Assembly (NCBI RefSeq): GCF_029873635.1
Contig: NC_080419.1
Coordinates: 73,458,597 to 73,522,596 of the forward strand
Direction: 5' to 3'
From: Malania oleifera
Taxonomy: Eukaryota > Streptophyta > Magnoliopsida > Santalales > Ximeniaceae
DNA: 64,000 nucleotides
The first letter of the stretch is position 1. Each line of letters opens with the position of its first letter. Shown here one piece after another: positions 1 through 12,227 of the stretch. The position numbers were made by a program, and so were the translations under genes. The notes under the pieces were generated by a model. It ran no database searches. It worked only from the letters and a program-made list of their open reading frames with translations, and was not told where the DNA came from.

Positions 1-877
1 CCAATCTTAGGTTAAATCAGTAAAAACTTAATGCCTAAAATCTCTTGCATGCTAAGTAATACTAAGAAGGATGAACATATGATGGATGTCTTTAAATGAA
101 ATTCATTCTCGAGCGTAAACGCACTTATGTATGCCTGAGACTATATCGAGGAGTTTAAGCCCCGTCCTTGAGAAAAGAATTATAACTCACCAAGCTTCAT
201 GGACTCATACTATTAATTGGTTTTACTTTGTGAGTTTGATTTGTTCCATTACTTATATTTGTGTAAAAAACCTAATGAACTCTCATAATTAATATTAGTA
301 TAAGTAGCTAATAGGTCTAATGCACAGTAGAGATGCTTCCTAGAAAGTTTATAGCTTGCAAAAATTTAAGGGAAGCTTTCAAATAGGTTTACAAGTCTAA
401 CAACTACTATAACTGTTGATATCTTGTATTGGCTTAGACTTTGTAAAACTTGCCTATTGTTTGTGATGTATAACTTTCATATCTACAGCATAATAATATT
501 GGGCTTTATGTTTTATTGCTTTGATCATACTGGAATTGTTTGAGTAGTTGTGGATAAATTGCTAGGATTTATAAACTTAAATAGGTTTATTATTTATACA
601 AGATCTGTTTTGGAAATTCTTATTTTCAAACGACACTCTACCGAAATTTTTCAAAAACTTTCCAAAACTTATAATATATAAATATGATATTTACCCATTG
701 CCTAGAGTTCTTAATTCTTATGACCCTTTTTGCTGTTGCCAAAAGGGGGAGATGGAGAGGCAAAAATAATTGGATTAAAACATGAGTTTTCTTTAATGCA
801 TATTGATAGGAAAAGCCTTCTTAGGCTATACCCATATTTTTTCTTGATGTATTTGTCATCATCAAAAAGGGGGAGAA
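1..877 (+). mobile_element. 3' internal end of a SIRE/Maximus-like Ty1/copia element (fossil)
   Basis: Non-coding DNA that ends in a purine-rich tract (864-877, AAAAAGGGGGAGAA) directly in front of an LTR starting TGTTGACC. This arrangement is the polypurine tract plus 3' LTR typical of SIRE/Maximus copia elements. A second purine-rich stretch lies near 745-760. No long reading frame is present; gag and pol would lie left of the window. Family placement rests on the PPT and on similarity to the other LTR copies in the window. Confidence 0.7.
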
Positions 878-3099
878 TGTTGACCTTATAGGTCATGCCT
901 GGTTTTGATAATGACAAATACTTGTTATATTTTATGAGTGTTTGAGGTTATGTGCAAGAACTCTAATTGGCATATCATAATGATAGCACAAAGAAGAGAT
1001 TGAAGTTGAAGACCCAACATATATGTTGTACTGTCTTTCATTTTTATTCAAAGGGTCTGTAATAGTAATTAGGTTCTATGGCTTGTAATAATTGCATGCA
1101 TCACCTGTATGATTTAATAGGTAAGCTTAAAACTAAAAAGGACCTATAAATTATCGTAGGACAATCACTAATGCACATATATATGTTGGTCATTTGAGTA
1201 GGGGAATTGCAAGTTTAAATAGGACTGAAATGCACAAAATGTGCACTTTCGGTTGATCGTACATTTAAGTACAAATACCCCCCCCTGGTCGACCGAACCC
1301 GGACCGGATCAACTGGTTTACCATAGCCCAATCGATCAAACTCTTATAGTTCATTTGACCTCGGTCGACCAAACTCCCCAGGAGTCAACTTTATTGATTG
1401 CCTGGTTGACTGAGAATATTTTGTATATCACCAACCTGGTCGACTGAGTTCCCACGTGTGGGAACTCAACGGTTTAGTCAACCGACCGAATTAGTTCAAA
1501 ATCTGCCCGGTCGATAGAACCTCACAAAAAGGGAAAATCACCTTTGGACATACAAGTCTGGTTGACCGAACTCCCAGTTCATTTAATGCCCGATCAACCG
1601 AACCCTAAGAACTTTAGTCAACCGAACTTGGCTTGGTCGACCGGTGCTCTTGAGTTGCTCCATATTTTTACTGCAGTAAATAATTTTTAAACAGGATAAA
1701 TATATTTAAATAATCTTAAAATTTTTATAATTATTCCATTTGTGTCCTTAACAGTCATATTTGTGGGGAAGTCTATAAATACCCCTTCATTTGGAATAAT
1801 TAGCAAAAGGATTAGCAATCTTAATTAGAAGAAATTCTTTGAAATTTCAAAATCTATAATACTTATTTTGAGCCTACAACACTTATTCTTACTAGATCTT
1901 ACTACTCAAATATCTTTTGTAAGTGTGATTTAAGTGTTACTATTCCATAAGGATTGCTCTCTCAAGATTGTGTTTGTGTGAAATTATTTTATTTGAGAGC
2001 ACATCCTCAGGTGTTCTTAGGGGGCGTTATTAATAAGTCTTTCCTAAGAAGACTTCATTTGAGCTTTTGAGTATTGCATCGTCATTGCAATATCTTGTGA
2101 AGTTCTTATTTGATTTTGGTTGCAAAAATCCTTTCAAATCATTTTCAAATATCTAGTGCGTTTTATCTTGAAAAATCTTTAAAGAGATATTTGTTTATGT
2201 GGTGAAAATCTTTGTTGCAATATTCATTAAGTAATATCATTTGTTGAATACAAAGATTAAAACTTCTTGCAAACCAAATCTATATATATATATATATATA
2301 TCTTGAGCTTTATACATTGAGAAAATTTGCTATTTGAAATATATGAAATTTGACTGATAACTTTGTTTGAGCATTTAGACTGAATATATATTTTGTGATA
2401 CAAAGATCATATTATTTTCACTCTCACGCACTGATTACAATGATAGTAAATCTATTTGAAAGTAGACATATAAGACCACATTGAGGTTACTTCGTTATAT
2501 CATTTGGTGGTATATGTGATTGCACGTAACTGGGTACACATCCGCTTTACAAGAAAGCATAATCATTGTACCAATTTCATTGATTGTGAACATACTGTTG
2601 TATTTCCAAGCACGGGCCTGAAGAGGGAGACTAAGCCTATGAAATAGTCTCGAATTGGCGTAGACCCGCTTAGGAAAGCTAGGTGCACCTGGTAAGGTGT
2701 AGGTTGAGGTCAGTCTCGCCAGTTGACCTGGTTGTGGAGGTTGAGGTCAGCCTTGTGCTAATTGACCTGGTTGTAATTGGTGCCGCTCCACCTGTAAAGT
2801 GAGCCTTTAGTGGAATCCTTGGGCTTGCGAGCTAAAGGCGGGGACGTAGGCACAGTTGGCCGAACCCCGATAACATATCGTGTGTCTGTTTATATTTTCG
2901 CACGTTACATTTACTACACGTGTATGTTATAGTGTGAATGATACACATGATTTAAATTCTGCATATTATACTGATTTGTGCATTTGGGTAAAGAGACCCT
3001 AGGTTGTGAATATACTGTCGCTGAACTAGTTGAACCTAAAAGAGAAATTTTTAATACCCAATTTACCCTCTCCCTCTTGGGAATACACCAAACCTAACA
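878..3099 (+). mobile_element. 3' LTR of the SIRE-like copia element
   Basis: A ~2.2-kb LTR with TG...CA ends: it starts TGTTGACC at 878 and ends in CCTAACA at 3099. It carries an array of GGTCGACC-like palindromes at ~1250-1660, then a TATA-like region with 'ctataaatacccc' near 1772-1784, then the conserved 'ggcctgaagagggagac' and 'aaccccgataacatat' blocks seen in every copy here. Its body matches, in either orientation, the LTRs at 3100, 5957, 37983, 58805 and 60271. It contains (TA)n at 2281-2300. Confidence 0.8.
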
Positions 3100-4595
3100 G
3101 ACCGACCAAATTTAAATGAGCAATACCTTAGTCGTCCGAACCCACATGTGGGAGAATCCAACGCCCTGGTTGACCGAACTTGATAGTTCAAAATCACTTG
3201 GTTGATCAAACCGCACAAAAATGGAAAATCGCCCTTGGGACACTAAGTTCGATCGATCGAACTTCTAGTTCAAATCTCGCCCGGTTGACCAAACTTTGGA
3301 CACTCGGTTAACTGAACCTCTCCTTCGGTCAACTGGTGCTCTCAGGTTGCCATATTATTTTTACTGTGGTTAAATTTTTAAACAGGGTTAATTATGCTTA
3401 AATGTTTTTAAACAATCCTAATAATACCTTAGATGTCCTAAACGGTCATAATTTGCCCAACTTCTTTATACAGGGGTTCATTTGCAAAAATTAGGTGAAG
3501 ATTAGCAAGATCATTAATGAAATGTCCTCTCAAATTTAAAAAGCCTATTTTGCAAAATACTATCCAAAATAGACCTCTACTTCGCTTTCTTTGAACATCC
3601 AAGCCTAGAGAGAATGTTTAGATTATTAGTACTTTATCCTAATAGTCCTATACTCTCATTGATATTTGTATTGTTTGATTTTTGTTAAGAGTTTAGCAAG
3701 GGTTCTTCCCAAGGATTTAACTTCATAAATCTTGTGCTGGGAAAACTCTTTAGATTGAGGATCTTTGCATTGTCATTGCCAAATTCCTTAAGTAATTATT
3801 TTTGTGTGTAAAATATTTTTCAAAGCTTGTTTTCAAACAACTCTTGTTCTTGATACAATTTGAGAAAATATTTTTGAGCTTGTTTGAATAATATTGCTAG
3901 CATCTTTGAAACACTAATCTGATATTGAGATTTAATATACTTTGCTTTCAAAGATTAGCTTGCTTGAACACTCTTGTGCTTGATTGAGTATAATCATTAT
4001 ATTGAGTGTAGATTGCACATATACACCACTGAGCTTACAATTCCTACATGTTTGGTGTGGATTGATTATTACTTGTGCATATTGTAGTACATATCTGCTT
4101 AGTGTGAAAAGCATATTTTTGTGTACACAAAAATTGTATTTCAATTCTATTGTATTCCAGGCATGGGCTTGAAGAGGGAGACTAGCCCTGTTGAATAGTC
4201 TCGGATTGGCTTGGACCCGGTTAGGAAAGTTAGATGCGCCATCCTGATAAGGCGTGTTGGTTGAGGTCAGCTCCTTGAATTGACCTGGTTGTAACCAGTG
4301 CCGCTCCACCTGTTAAGTGAGCCATTAGTGGAATCCTCAGACTTACGAGTTAGAGGCAAGAATGTAGGTACAGTTGGCCGAACCCCGATAACATATCTGG
4401 TGTTGATTTTATTTTCCACAATTTACTTTCTGCACCTTTATGTTTATGTTTATCTTTTAAATATTTGATTGGAATTGTGAATACATAGAAAGACCCTAGG
4501 TTTGTGAAATACTACTTGCTAGATTAGTTGAACCTAGGGGATTAATATTTGAATACCCAATTCACCCCCCGCTTGGGAATACACCAAGGCTAACA
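3100..4595 (+). mobile_element. 3' portion of a second SIRE-like copia LTR
   Basis: It begins inside the palindrome array, with no TG start, immediately after the 3099 LTR end, and runs to its own '...GGCTAACA' terminus at 4595. The simplest reading is that the 878-3099 element inserted into this LTR. Its missing 5' part would then lie beyond the left edge of the window. No primer-binding site follows 4595. Confidence 0.7.
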
Positions 4596-5742
4596 CAATC
4601 TATATCAAAGCAATAAGCACAATAAGAACTCTCACAATGCTAGGATTTATCAAAGGAATGATTGTATGAGAGTATTTGAAGAAGAATGGGCAAAATAAGC
4701 TTTTTGGGTTGGAGAGGAATTTTGCTAATTATTTCTCTAATCTTTTGCTAATTTGCACAAATGAGACCTTATATATAGAAGTTGCCCAAATTATGACAGT
4801 TAAGGACTCATAGGGCATTATTAGAATTGTTTAAAAGCCAATTAGGAAAAATAGCCACGTTTAAATAATTTTAAACTCAGTAAAAAATAAACAACCCAAG
4901 AGTTTGCGGGTGGCTGAACGTTGGTTTGATAGCCTGAATAGACTCAGTTCAAAAAGAAACTTTTGAACATTTAGGTGCCTGAGTGTGTGTTTCGTATGTT
5001 GAATTAAGGCGATTCCATTCTGTCCATGTTTTGGTCGCCCGATGTATGATTCGGTTAACCGAACTGATGTGTTCGGTGGCCCAAGGCCCAATTTGAACGT
5101 AAACGTTCGATTGGCTTGGTTGAAAAAGTTAGTTTAGGGATTCGATCGCCAGTAGATGGTACTTTCATATTTGGTTCGGTCGCCCGAAATCAAGTCAACT
5201 TGCTGACTTCTCAACCGTTTAGGTGCCCAAAGTGTTCTGAACACAACAGGTTCATTCGCTCAACCTCTCACAGATTTGCCTATTTTAGTCCAATTCATTT
5301 CAATTCAATCCCCTGTTATTATAAGTGATTATAGGGATTATTTTGTGCATCAGTCTATGGTCTAGGCTTTTCAATTAAGCCTAAAAACCTGGCGTCGATC
5401 GACCGAAGGGTGCCCTAAGGCCATTTGGTCCCTATAGTCAATCTATGATCATATTCAGCTTACAATTACCTACATGCATGACATGCAGAGATTATTATAG
5501 ACCAATATAAATTATGACAAACCAATATAAAAAATGAATGCAAATACAATAGAAAATAGGTCTTCATTCTTTCAATTCTTTATACGCCATAAATGAAGCT
5601 TGATCTTCATAGTCCGTATGGCTTGCTTAAGTTCCTACCAAGGGTGCATGCTAATGATAAACCAATTCAAGAAATTCAGTGCATAGGTGAGAAACATTGG
5701 TTTTGTCATAATCAAAACGGGATCAGACTCATAGAGTCAACA
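4596..5742 (-). mobile_element. SIRE-like copia LTR portion, minus orientation
   Basis: Reverse-complement relative of the neighbouring LTRs, ending at 5742 in 'gagtcaaca', the complement of an LTR start TGTTGACTC. Its palindrome array (~4900-5400) uses the variant core GGTCGCCCGA instead of GGTCGACCGA, which marks a different subfamily. The inner end at 4596 is not a true terminus. Confidence 0.65.
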
Positions 5743-5937
5743 TGTATTTTGGGATATGGTTTGGATATTTATATTTTTCCGCTGCATAGGTAATATATAT
5801 GGAATGCACAGGTTACCACGACATCCACTCTGGATCGTGATGATGAAAGATATTTATACACGAGGTATTAGAGTTATGATATACATAGCCTGACAGCATT
5901 TAAAAAAAAGAAAGGTTAGAAAATTTGGGTCGTTACA
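5743..5937 (-). mobile_element. Scrap of gypsy-type LTR terminus
   Basis: About 195 bp ending 'gggtcgttaca' at 5937, the same terminal block as the gypsy LTRs at 46436 and 52210. It abuts the internal side of the primer-binding site of the copia element at 5957. The other end is not identifiable. Confidence 0.4.
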
Positions 5938-5941
5938 ACTA

Positions 5942-5954
5942 GGCTCTGATACCA
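5942..5954 (-). other. tRNA-iMet-type primer-binding site of the copia element at 5957
   Basis: On the minus strand the sequence reads TGGTATCAGAGCC, complementary to the 3' end of plant initiator tRNA-Met, two to three bases after the LTR end '...GTCAACA'. It identifies the 5957-9799 LTR as a 5' LTR whose internal region once ran leftward. Confidence 0.8.
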
Positions 5955-6987
5955 ATTGTTGACTTTACTGTAATCCCAAAAGGGGGATAAATTGGATATT
6001 TAAAAAATATTCTCTCCTAGGTCAATTATCCAACAACATTATTTCACAACCCTAGGGTCAATCTAGAGCAGATATAAAATAAACTGATAAATGCAACTAT
6101 AATTAAATTGCCCAAGCAAATTAATCAAGCATGCACAGTAAAGCAAGTAAAGCATAATGACACCAAATGTGTTATCCAAGTTCGGAAAATGTGCCTACGT
6201 CCTCACCTCAGCTCACAAGTTAGAGGATTCCACTACGGCTCACTTAACAAGTGGAGCGACACCGAATAAAATTAGGTCAAGTTCCTAGGGCTGACCTCAA
6301 TCTTTACATACAATCCTTCCAAACTAGATTATCACCCCCTCAGGCCACGTTTGGAATACAACAGATTCACAATATAAATTTCGTGTACAAAATATGTGCT
6401 TCTCCAACAAGCAGATTTGTACCAATTAAGTGTGAGAGTGTATTATCAATCTATCTTTGAAACAGTATATAAATATATATCAACCACAAATAGGGTTTTA
6501 AAGATTTCCAAGGATATAATCAAAATATCTTAAAAAATGATTTTCACAAGTGTAGGCACAAGAGATATTTTCAAAGTAAGCTTGTCAAAAAATTTTCTAC
6601 AAAACACATGACAAGCCTAAGAGTCTTGCAATTAAAAAAATGCAAAGACTCACAAGCTAATAAAAAGTTTCCCCACAAAATGAATATTGATTAAATCAAG
6701 GGGGAAAGCTTTTGGGTTTAACTCTCAATAAAAAAATCAACAAGAAATTTGCAAGTATGAGAGTTTGAGCAATAATAGGACGTGTAGGATCACTTAGAAT
6801 ACTCTCACTCAAAAATATTTTGTAATAGAACGAGCAGGGGAAGAGTATATGGCTTATATGTGAAGAAAGTGCTCTCAAAATTTCAGAAGGAATTTTTCTT
6901 AATCAATTTGCTAATTGGATGTTAATCTTTGCAAATGAACACATATATAAAGCATCACCAAAAAAAATAACCGTTGGGATATAGAGG

Positions 6988-8698
6988 TGTAACAACCCAA
7001 ATATTATTCCACTTTTTTTTTTTCTATAAATTACTCAAATATATGTATGTAATGGGCACCCCTATGCAGTGGAAAACATAAATCATATATCCATATATAC
7101 AAATGTACAATACCAGGATTTTATATTTCCAGACCATAGCTATATAATACATCTCTCTCCAGTATCACCTACCCCAAAAATACAAAACCCTTGTACAAAC
7201 TTATCCTATAACCAGGGTAACCAAGAAATCTCTATCCGCAAGCCTGATCTGCTCGCCTAACTGGCTTACCTGAAAAGTGTTAGAATAATAAGGTGAGTTG
7301 ACGCTCAGTAAGTGGAAATATGCTATTACTAGTGTGTGGCAATTAAGTCATATAACTTTAATAACAACATTTAATACTATAAAATCTGGCAAATCAGTAG
7401 AGATATCTTACATTTATTGTAGCTTAAAATATAACTGTATCATTTGAATTGTCTATCTTTCATATTGCTAATATCATACTATGTTTATCAAATGCTGTAA
7501 AACTATATATATAACTGTGCTTTACCCTGGAACTCTGTATGTCATGATTTGACCCCTTATGATAGTGTTGTGTGGCCCGTAGGCGGAACTTAACTATGGT
7601 TGGCCCACCAGGCAAGTCACTATACTCTACACTACCTCAGTCCGGCCAAACTGCATCCTCTCCTAGGCACAGAACTGGACTGTTGCCTTGTCAAACCGGC
7701 CCCCTCTACCCAGCGAACTAGGGAGCTGCATCCACTCCGAGCACGGTTTAACGGTACCCGCACACTATCAGAGATATGTGGTTGCACTCTATTCTGTATG
7801 TAGCAATGGTACTATGCTTTGTAAACTGTATCTGTCTGTAATATTTCAAATGGATCTGATACTTTATAAATACATATGCTATAATTATCTTTACTATTTT
7901 CATCATGTTTCCAAAATAACTATAACACTATAATTCTGTACTATAAATTCTGTATTATTTGAACAACATAATTGTAGCATCTTGATGCTATAACTATATA
8001 ATCTGTCTATATAAACTGTCTATATAATATGTCTGTATAAACTGAGTGTTATGGCATTAGGAAAACATGACATTCTATAAATACTGTATATACTGATCTG
8101 AATTAAAATTGTAATATGTTGATCTGAAGTAAAACTGTAATATACTGATATGAAGTAAACATCTATATATATGTTGATCTTAATAAACATCTGTATATAC
8201 TATATAACATGATGTACTGGAAAAAGTTGTATAAGTTTTATATCAAATAAATATCTACTCAGGCCACACAACATTAAAAACTCTTATTCTGTAGAAACTG
8301 GGTGATAAACTGGTATTTATACATGTATATAAAATCTCTATTATCATTATTAAAAACTCCTAGAATAGCATATTTCCCTTACTTAGTTTCTGAAGAACCC
8401 TTAATATACTCTAGCTCTATACCCGCGGGATTCTCCACTCAACACCCTGAAAAATCACATCTCCATAACAAAATATCATTATTTCTTTGTATACAACATT
8501 TCTTATAACCATAGGAAAAGCAAATACCGAATAAATTGTCTTAACCTGAAATTTGGATGAATTTCAAACCATCTCCACCAACGATCCGCACCAGCAGACT
8601 TGCAGAGAACTTTCCCAAGAGCGTCATGGTGGTCTCTGATCGTTGATCCGGAGAGAAACGGGGCTGGGACTAAAGAGAGAAGGAGAGGGAGACGTTTA

Positions 8699-8750
<52 letters not shown>

Positions 8751-9024
8751 TTTCCTGGGCAAGTTTCTGCAGAAAAATCCAGATTTTGGCTATTTATAAG
8801 CCTTGAATTCGTCGACGAGACACGTCATCTTGTCGACAAGTCCCTGAAGAAGTTTGTCGACGAACCTTCATTCCTCATCGACGAATTTCAGACTACCTTA
8901 AAACCCCTCTCGGTATCTTCTCGTTGACAAGACGTGTCTTCGTCAACGAGATCCTCATGTTCCCTTGTCGACGAAACCCCTGTGTTCGTCGACGAGATCC
9001 TGATTAATTTCTTGGGTTATTACA
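6988..9024 (-). mobile_element. Solo LTR of a Tekay/Del-like Ty3/gypsy element
   Basis: About 2.04 kb with ends TGTAACAACCC...GGGTTATTACA. It is flanked by AGAGG (6983-6987) and AGAAG (9025-9029), a 5-bp target duplication with one mismatch. In minus orientation it carries, in order, a CGTCGACGA palindrome array (8810-9000), a GA microsatellite (8702-8746) and a GGCCCGTA-containing middle. It is homologous to the LTRs at 36885, 44128, 46954 and 50191. No internal region is present, so it is a solo LTR. Confidence 0.8.
8702..8746. repeat. (GA)n microsatellite inside the gypsy LTR
   Basis: About 22 uninterrupted GA units. The same position in the sister LTRs holds shorter tracts (40887-40919, ~46103-46117, 47281-47303 as CT), so it is an ancestral LTR microsatellite that has changed length independently. 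Confidence 0.95.
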
Positions 9025-9799
9025 AGAAGGGATTATTAAATTTATTTTAAACCAATTTAATCTTAATAACCCCACATTACTGCAGTTAAAAATATAGAAA
9101 CTCAAGAGTTTCGGTCAACTATATTTTAAGTTCAATCGGCTATATTTTAAGTTCAGTCAATCGAGCCACTTTTGAACTACAGAATATAGTCAGCTGAATT
9201 AGGGTGATTTACAAACCCTTCGAGGTTTGTTCGACTATATTTGAGTTCCGTATGCTATTCATTTGGTTCAATCGACTCAATCATAAATGAACTGGAAGTT
9301 CGATCAGTTGAAACGTTGGGTGTTAGACCTGAGTAAGTTCGGTCGACTGAGGAAGACATGTTCAAAAAGATATAGTTGACTGAACCAAGTCAACAAGTTG
9401 ACTATTGGTCAGTTCGTTTGACCGAGGCATTTATAACGTGCTGAATTATCAACTGAAACTCGTTTACACTTAAAGTTTTGGTCCTAATTTTGAGTAATAT
9501 TACATGCAGGGACCTAGGATCTATCTAAGGTCATTTTGAGCTTATAGATCCTACCATGCATGTCATGCATTAATTATTACATTCCTTTTGATTATTATTA
9601 CAGACCCAACTGAAAATAAATATTAAATACAAATGTAAACACTTTTTCTTCATTTTCCTTGGAGTCACCATACGTCACCAAGAAATATGATTCTTTTCCA
9701 TTTTGTGCATAGAGTAATCCTGCACATAAACTCAAGGCATAGATTAGATACAAAGGTATTTGTCAATATCAAAACGAGATATGACCAATAGGGTCAACA

Positions 9800-11291
9800 A
9801 TTTTCAATAAGAAGTAGCTTCCAAAGAGTTTTTGCAATAAGAAGTAGGAGAACCTAGGGTTTGCTTCCAAAGAATTTTTGCACAAATGAAAAAATTTGAT
9901 CTTTGATTTAAAATATGGAGTGAGAAATAAAACATTTCAAAGATCTGAATGTGATACATATGTTCTCCAATAAGGATTTTGTAACAAGAAATTGTTTGGA
10001 GAAACTTGAATTTAAGCTCAAAAATATTTGTGCAATAAATACAATATGAGCATTTGAATCTTGCAATGGATGTGCAAAGATTAGATACTAAGAGTTTTTC
10101 CAATAAATATTTATGAAGGAAATAATGTGGGAAAGACTCAAGGCTTACTCTAAAAGATGATTTAGAAAAATGACGAACAAACGGGAGTAAATGCATATGG
10201 ATACAAAAATAAATGCCCAAAAAATAAATCTTCTCTTTCCATAAACATTTTTCAAAAACAATGAGTGAAAGAGATTAGGAGAGAGTAAAAAAAAAATGTC
10301 CCAAAGAAAGATTTTTCAATAAAAATGTTGTTGGGGGAACTTTGATTAAAAAAGATTTTAAGAGGATTTTTAAAATAATCAAAGTTACTACACAAACTAA
10401 TGGAAGGGGTATTTATAGATTTCCAAAAATAATGACCGTTGGGGACACATTTGATATTTTTTAAATTGTTTAATTAAAAGATTAAACATGTTTAAGCACT
10501 GGAAATTAACCCAACCCGACAGGTTTGATCAACCGATGCTGGCGTCGGTCGGCTAACCTTACACAGCATTTTTGAAATTTTAAATGGGTTCGGTTGGCCG
10601 AGGAAAGGGCCGGTTGGCTAACTTGGGCAACTTTTCGAACCTTCGTAGGTTCGATCGGCTGACGCTTGAGCCGGTCTGCCAATTCTTTAGGGTCAGTCGG
10701 GTGAGGGCATTTTGGTCTTAGTTAGCCAGTCGGCTAAGAAAGGTAGAGGGGCCAAGTCCAGAGGTTGGTTGACAATGAAAACTAAGTTGAAAAATGGTTG
10801 GTCGACCGAGCTAAGTCAAACTTTGACTTTGCTTAGGTTTAGTCAACTGAGTTGATTTGAGCACTTAATGGTCAGTCGACTGTGGCCAGTTAAAACATGA
10901 TTTTGGCCCTATTTTTTATCTTAAATTATTTTAAAAACCTTTGTGTGATTTTGGCATTTAAAAAAAAGGTTTCTCTTTAAGCAGTTTGGTCTCTTAAGCT
11001 TTGTTTATGGTTTGTCCAATTTGAACATTCGATCTTATCATACAAATGCATGCATTATTACAGACCAAGATAAAAATTAAATATAATATAAATTAAAATA
11101 AATGTTTTCGTCTTTAACTCTTTAGTCTTCATGGAATATGTCAAAATGATGATAAACTTGAAGTTTCTCCTAACTTCCACTTTCCCTTATATGTGTGTTT
11201 GAATTAAAGATCTGTTTACATACTAAATACACACATAAGATATAAGTGGTTTGTCAGCATTAAAATAGGGATCAAACTCAAAAAATCAACA
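9800..11291 (-). mobile_element. SIRE-like copia LTR portion, minus orientation
   Basis: Starts (minus strand) TGTTGATTT at 11291 and is cut at 9800 by the insertion of the 5957-9799 element. The palindrome array at ~10520-10880 uses cores such as GGTCGGCTAA and GGTCGACCGA. The right edge at 11291 is sharp: beyond it lies host DNA that has a second copy at 14232. Confidence 0.65.
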
Positions 11292-11454
11292 TATTCCTTC
11301 CGTTTAGTTCAACGCACTCCACCCATCAACATAATGAAATTATAGATCATGAATGCAACCCTACTGCTTCATGCTTTTCTTCTTCTTCTTCTTCTCTTTT
11401 ATACATTTTCTATGGTTTTAAAAATCCCACTCGTTATAAAATTATTTCTTCAGT

Positions 11455-11456
<2 letters not shown>
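11292..11456 (+). repeat. Direct duplication flanking the pectinesterase gene, copy 1
   Basis: About 150 bp, highly similar to 14232-14385. Shared blocks include 'catcaacataatgaaatta', 'tactgcttcatgcttttctt' and 'ggttttaaaaatcccactcg'. Homology starts exactly at the edge of the copia LTR, so the original duplication was probably longer and was split by that insertion. Confidence 0.85.
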
Positions 11457-11505
<49 letters not shown>

Positions 11506-11549
11506 ATTTGACTACAAGACTGAAGAAATAATTTTATAACGAGTGGGAT
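11424..11549. repeat. 33-bp perfect inverted repeat around a (TA)n tract
   Basis: The left arm (11424-11456) and right arm (11517-11549) are perfectly complementary over 33 bases. They are separated by (TA)n at 11457-11503 and a short spacer. The left arm belongs to the duplicated block at 11292. The spacer 'tcaatttgactacaa' is the inverted equivalent of sequence found in direct order at ~14378-14395. This looks like a fold-back duplication rather than a mobile element: I see no target duplication. Confidence 0.85.
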
Positions 11550-11639
11550 GTATATTAAAAATAAACGTTTTATAACTTACTTGTAATTTTTCTTGCATCG
11601 TGCATGATTATTGAGTTATATAATATGGGGATTACAGTT

Positions 11640-11870
11640 GTCGCAACATGCCCCCATGGGTGATGGTGAACTGGAATGGGTGAGAGGTAATAAATGTTGA
11701 AAATTGAAATGCTAACCTATTATTTATATAAGTGTGATTAGAACACTTAATTACTATCCATTTGATTGATATTTAGACTAATCATAGGTCAAGAAACTAA
11801 TAGTTTTGGTCTGTTTTTACTAATTCTATTTATTTGTGGGTCACAATGGGATTAAATATTAGGGCATATG
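11640..11870 (+). mobile_element. Fragment of a Tat/Ogre-like gypsy LTR start
   Basis: Begins TGTCGCAAC and matches the first ~230 bases of the LTRs at 24640 (plus) and ~18540 (minus). Shared landmarks are 'gattagaacact', 'aaactaatag' and 'tttggtc' in the same order. It lacks the LTR body. Confidence 0.5.
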
Positions 11871-12227
11871 GGGCATGCCTGTGATTTAACTTGTAAGTTG
11901 GGAGGGCTTATTGCTTGCCTTTTTCTTGGGCTAGCGGGCTTTCCAATGGGGAATCCTGTGTTACGCTTTGTTTTGTTTTCATGCTTAAAATTAATTGACA
12001 AGGAGAGAAGAAAAGACTTAATTTCCAACTCAAATTAATATATGTATATATAAATAAATAATAGATGTTGCGTGCACACGCCCACTTGGGCGCTTGCTCA
12101 CGCGTAGGCCACGTGAGCACAGATGGAGCAGGTTTCGTGTGGGGATGTACCACCTAGTTTGCAGCTGTAGCTCCTCGTGAGAAAATTACAAGACCTTCTC
12201 AAGTTGGCTTTAATGTTATATTCAAAA

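Larger units (their letters stand above)
5957..9799 (-). mobile_element. 5' LTR of a SIRE-like copia element, interrupted by a gypsy solo LTR
   Basis: On the minus strand it starts TGTTGACCC at 9799 and ends GTCAACA at 5957, next to the primer-binding site. About 1.8 kb is its own sequence; the rest is the gypsy LTR at 6988-9024. Its palindrome array lies at ~9100-9430 with diverged cores such as GGTCGACTGA. Internal coding sequence is not present beside it. Confidence 0.75.

Noticed and set aside
1250-1660. Regularly spaced palindromic repeats considered as a CRISPR-like array
   Set aside because: Plant nuclear LTR context, degenerate repeats with irregular spacing and no cas genes; explained as an LTR-internal motif array.
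8600-8927. Open frames rich in RERERE at 8600-8927, 40869-41153 and 47010-47444
   Set aside because: They cross the LTR GA tract and GTCGAC array; no protein family and not conserved between sister LTRs except through DNA homology.
9804-10220. 138-codon minus-strand frame with cysteine-rich, hydrophobic composition
   Set aside because: It lies in the transcribed part of a copia LTR, and homologous positions in sister LTRs are not open.
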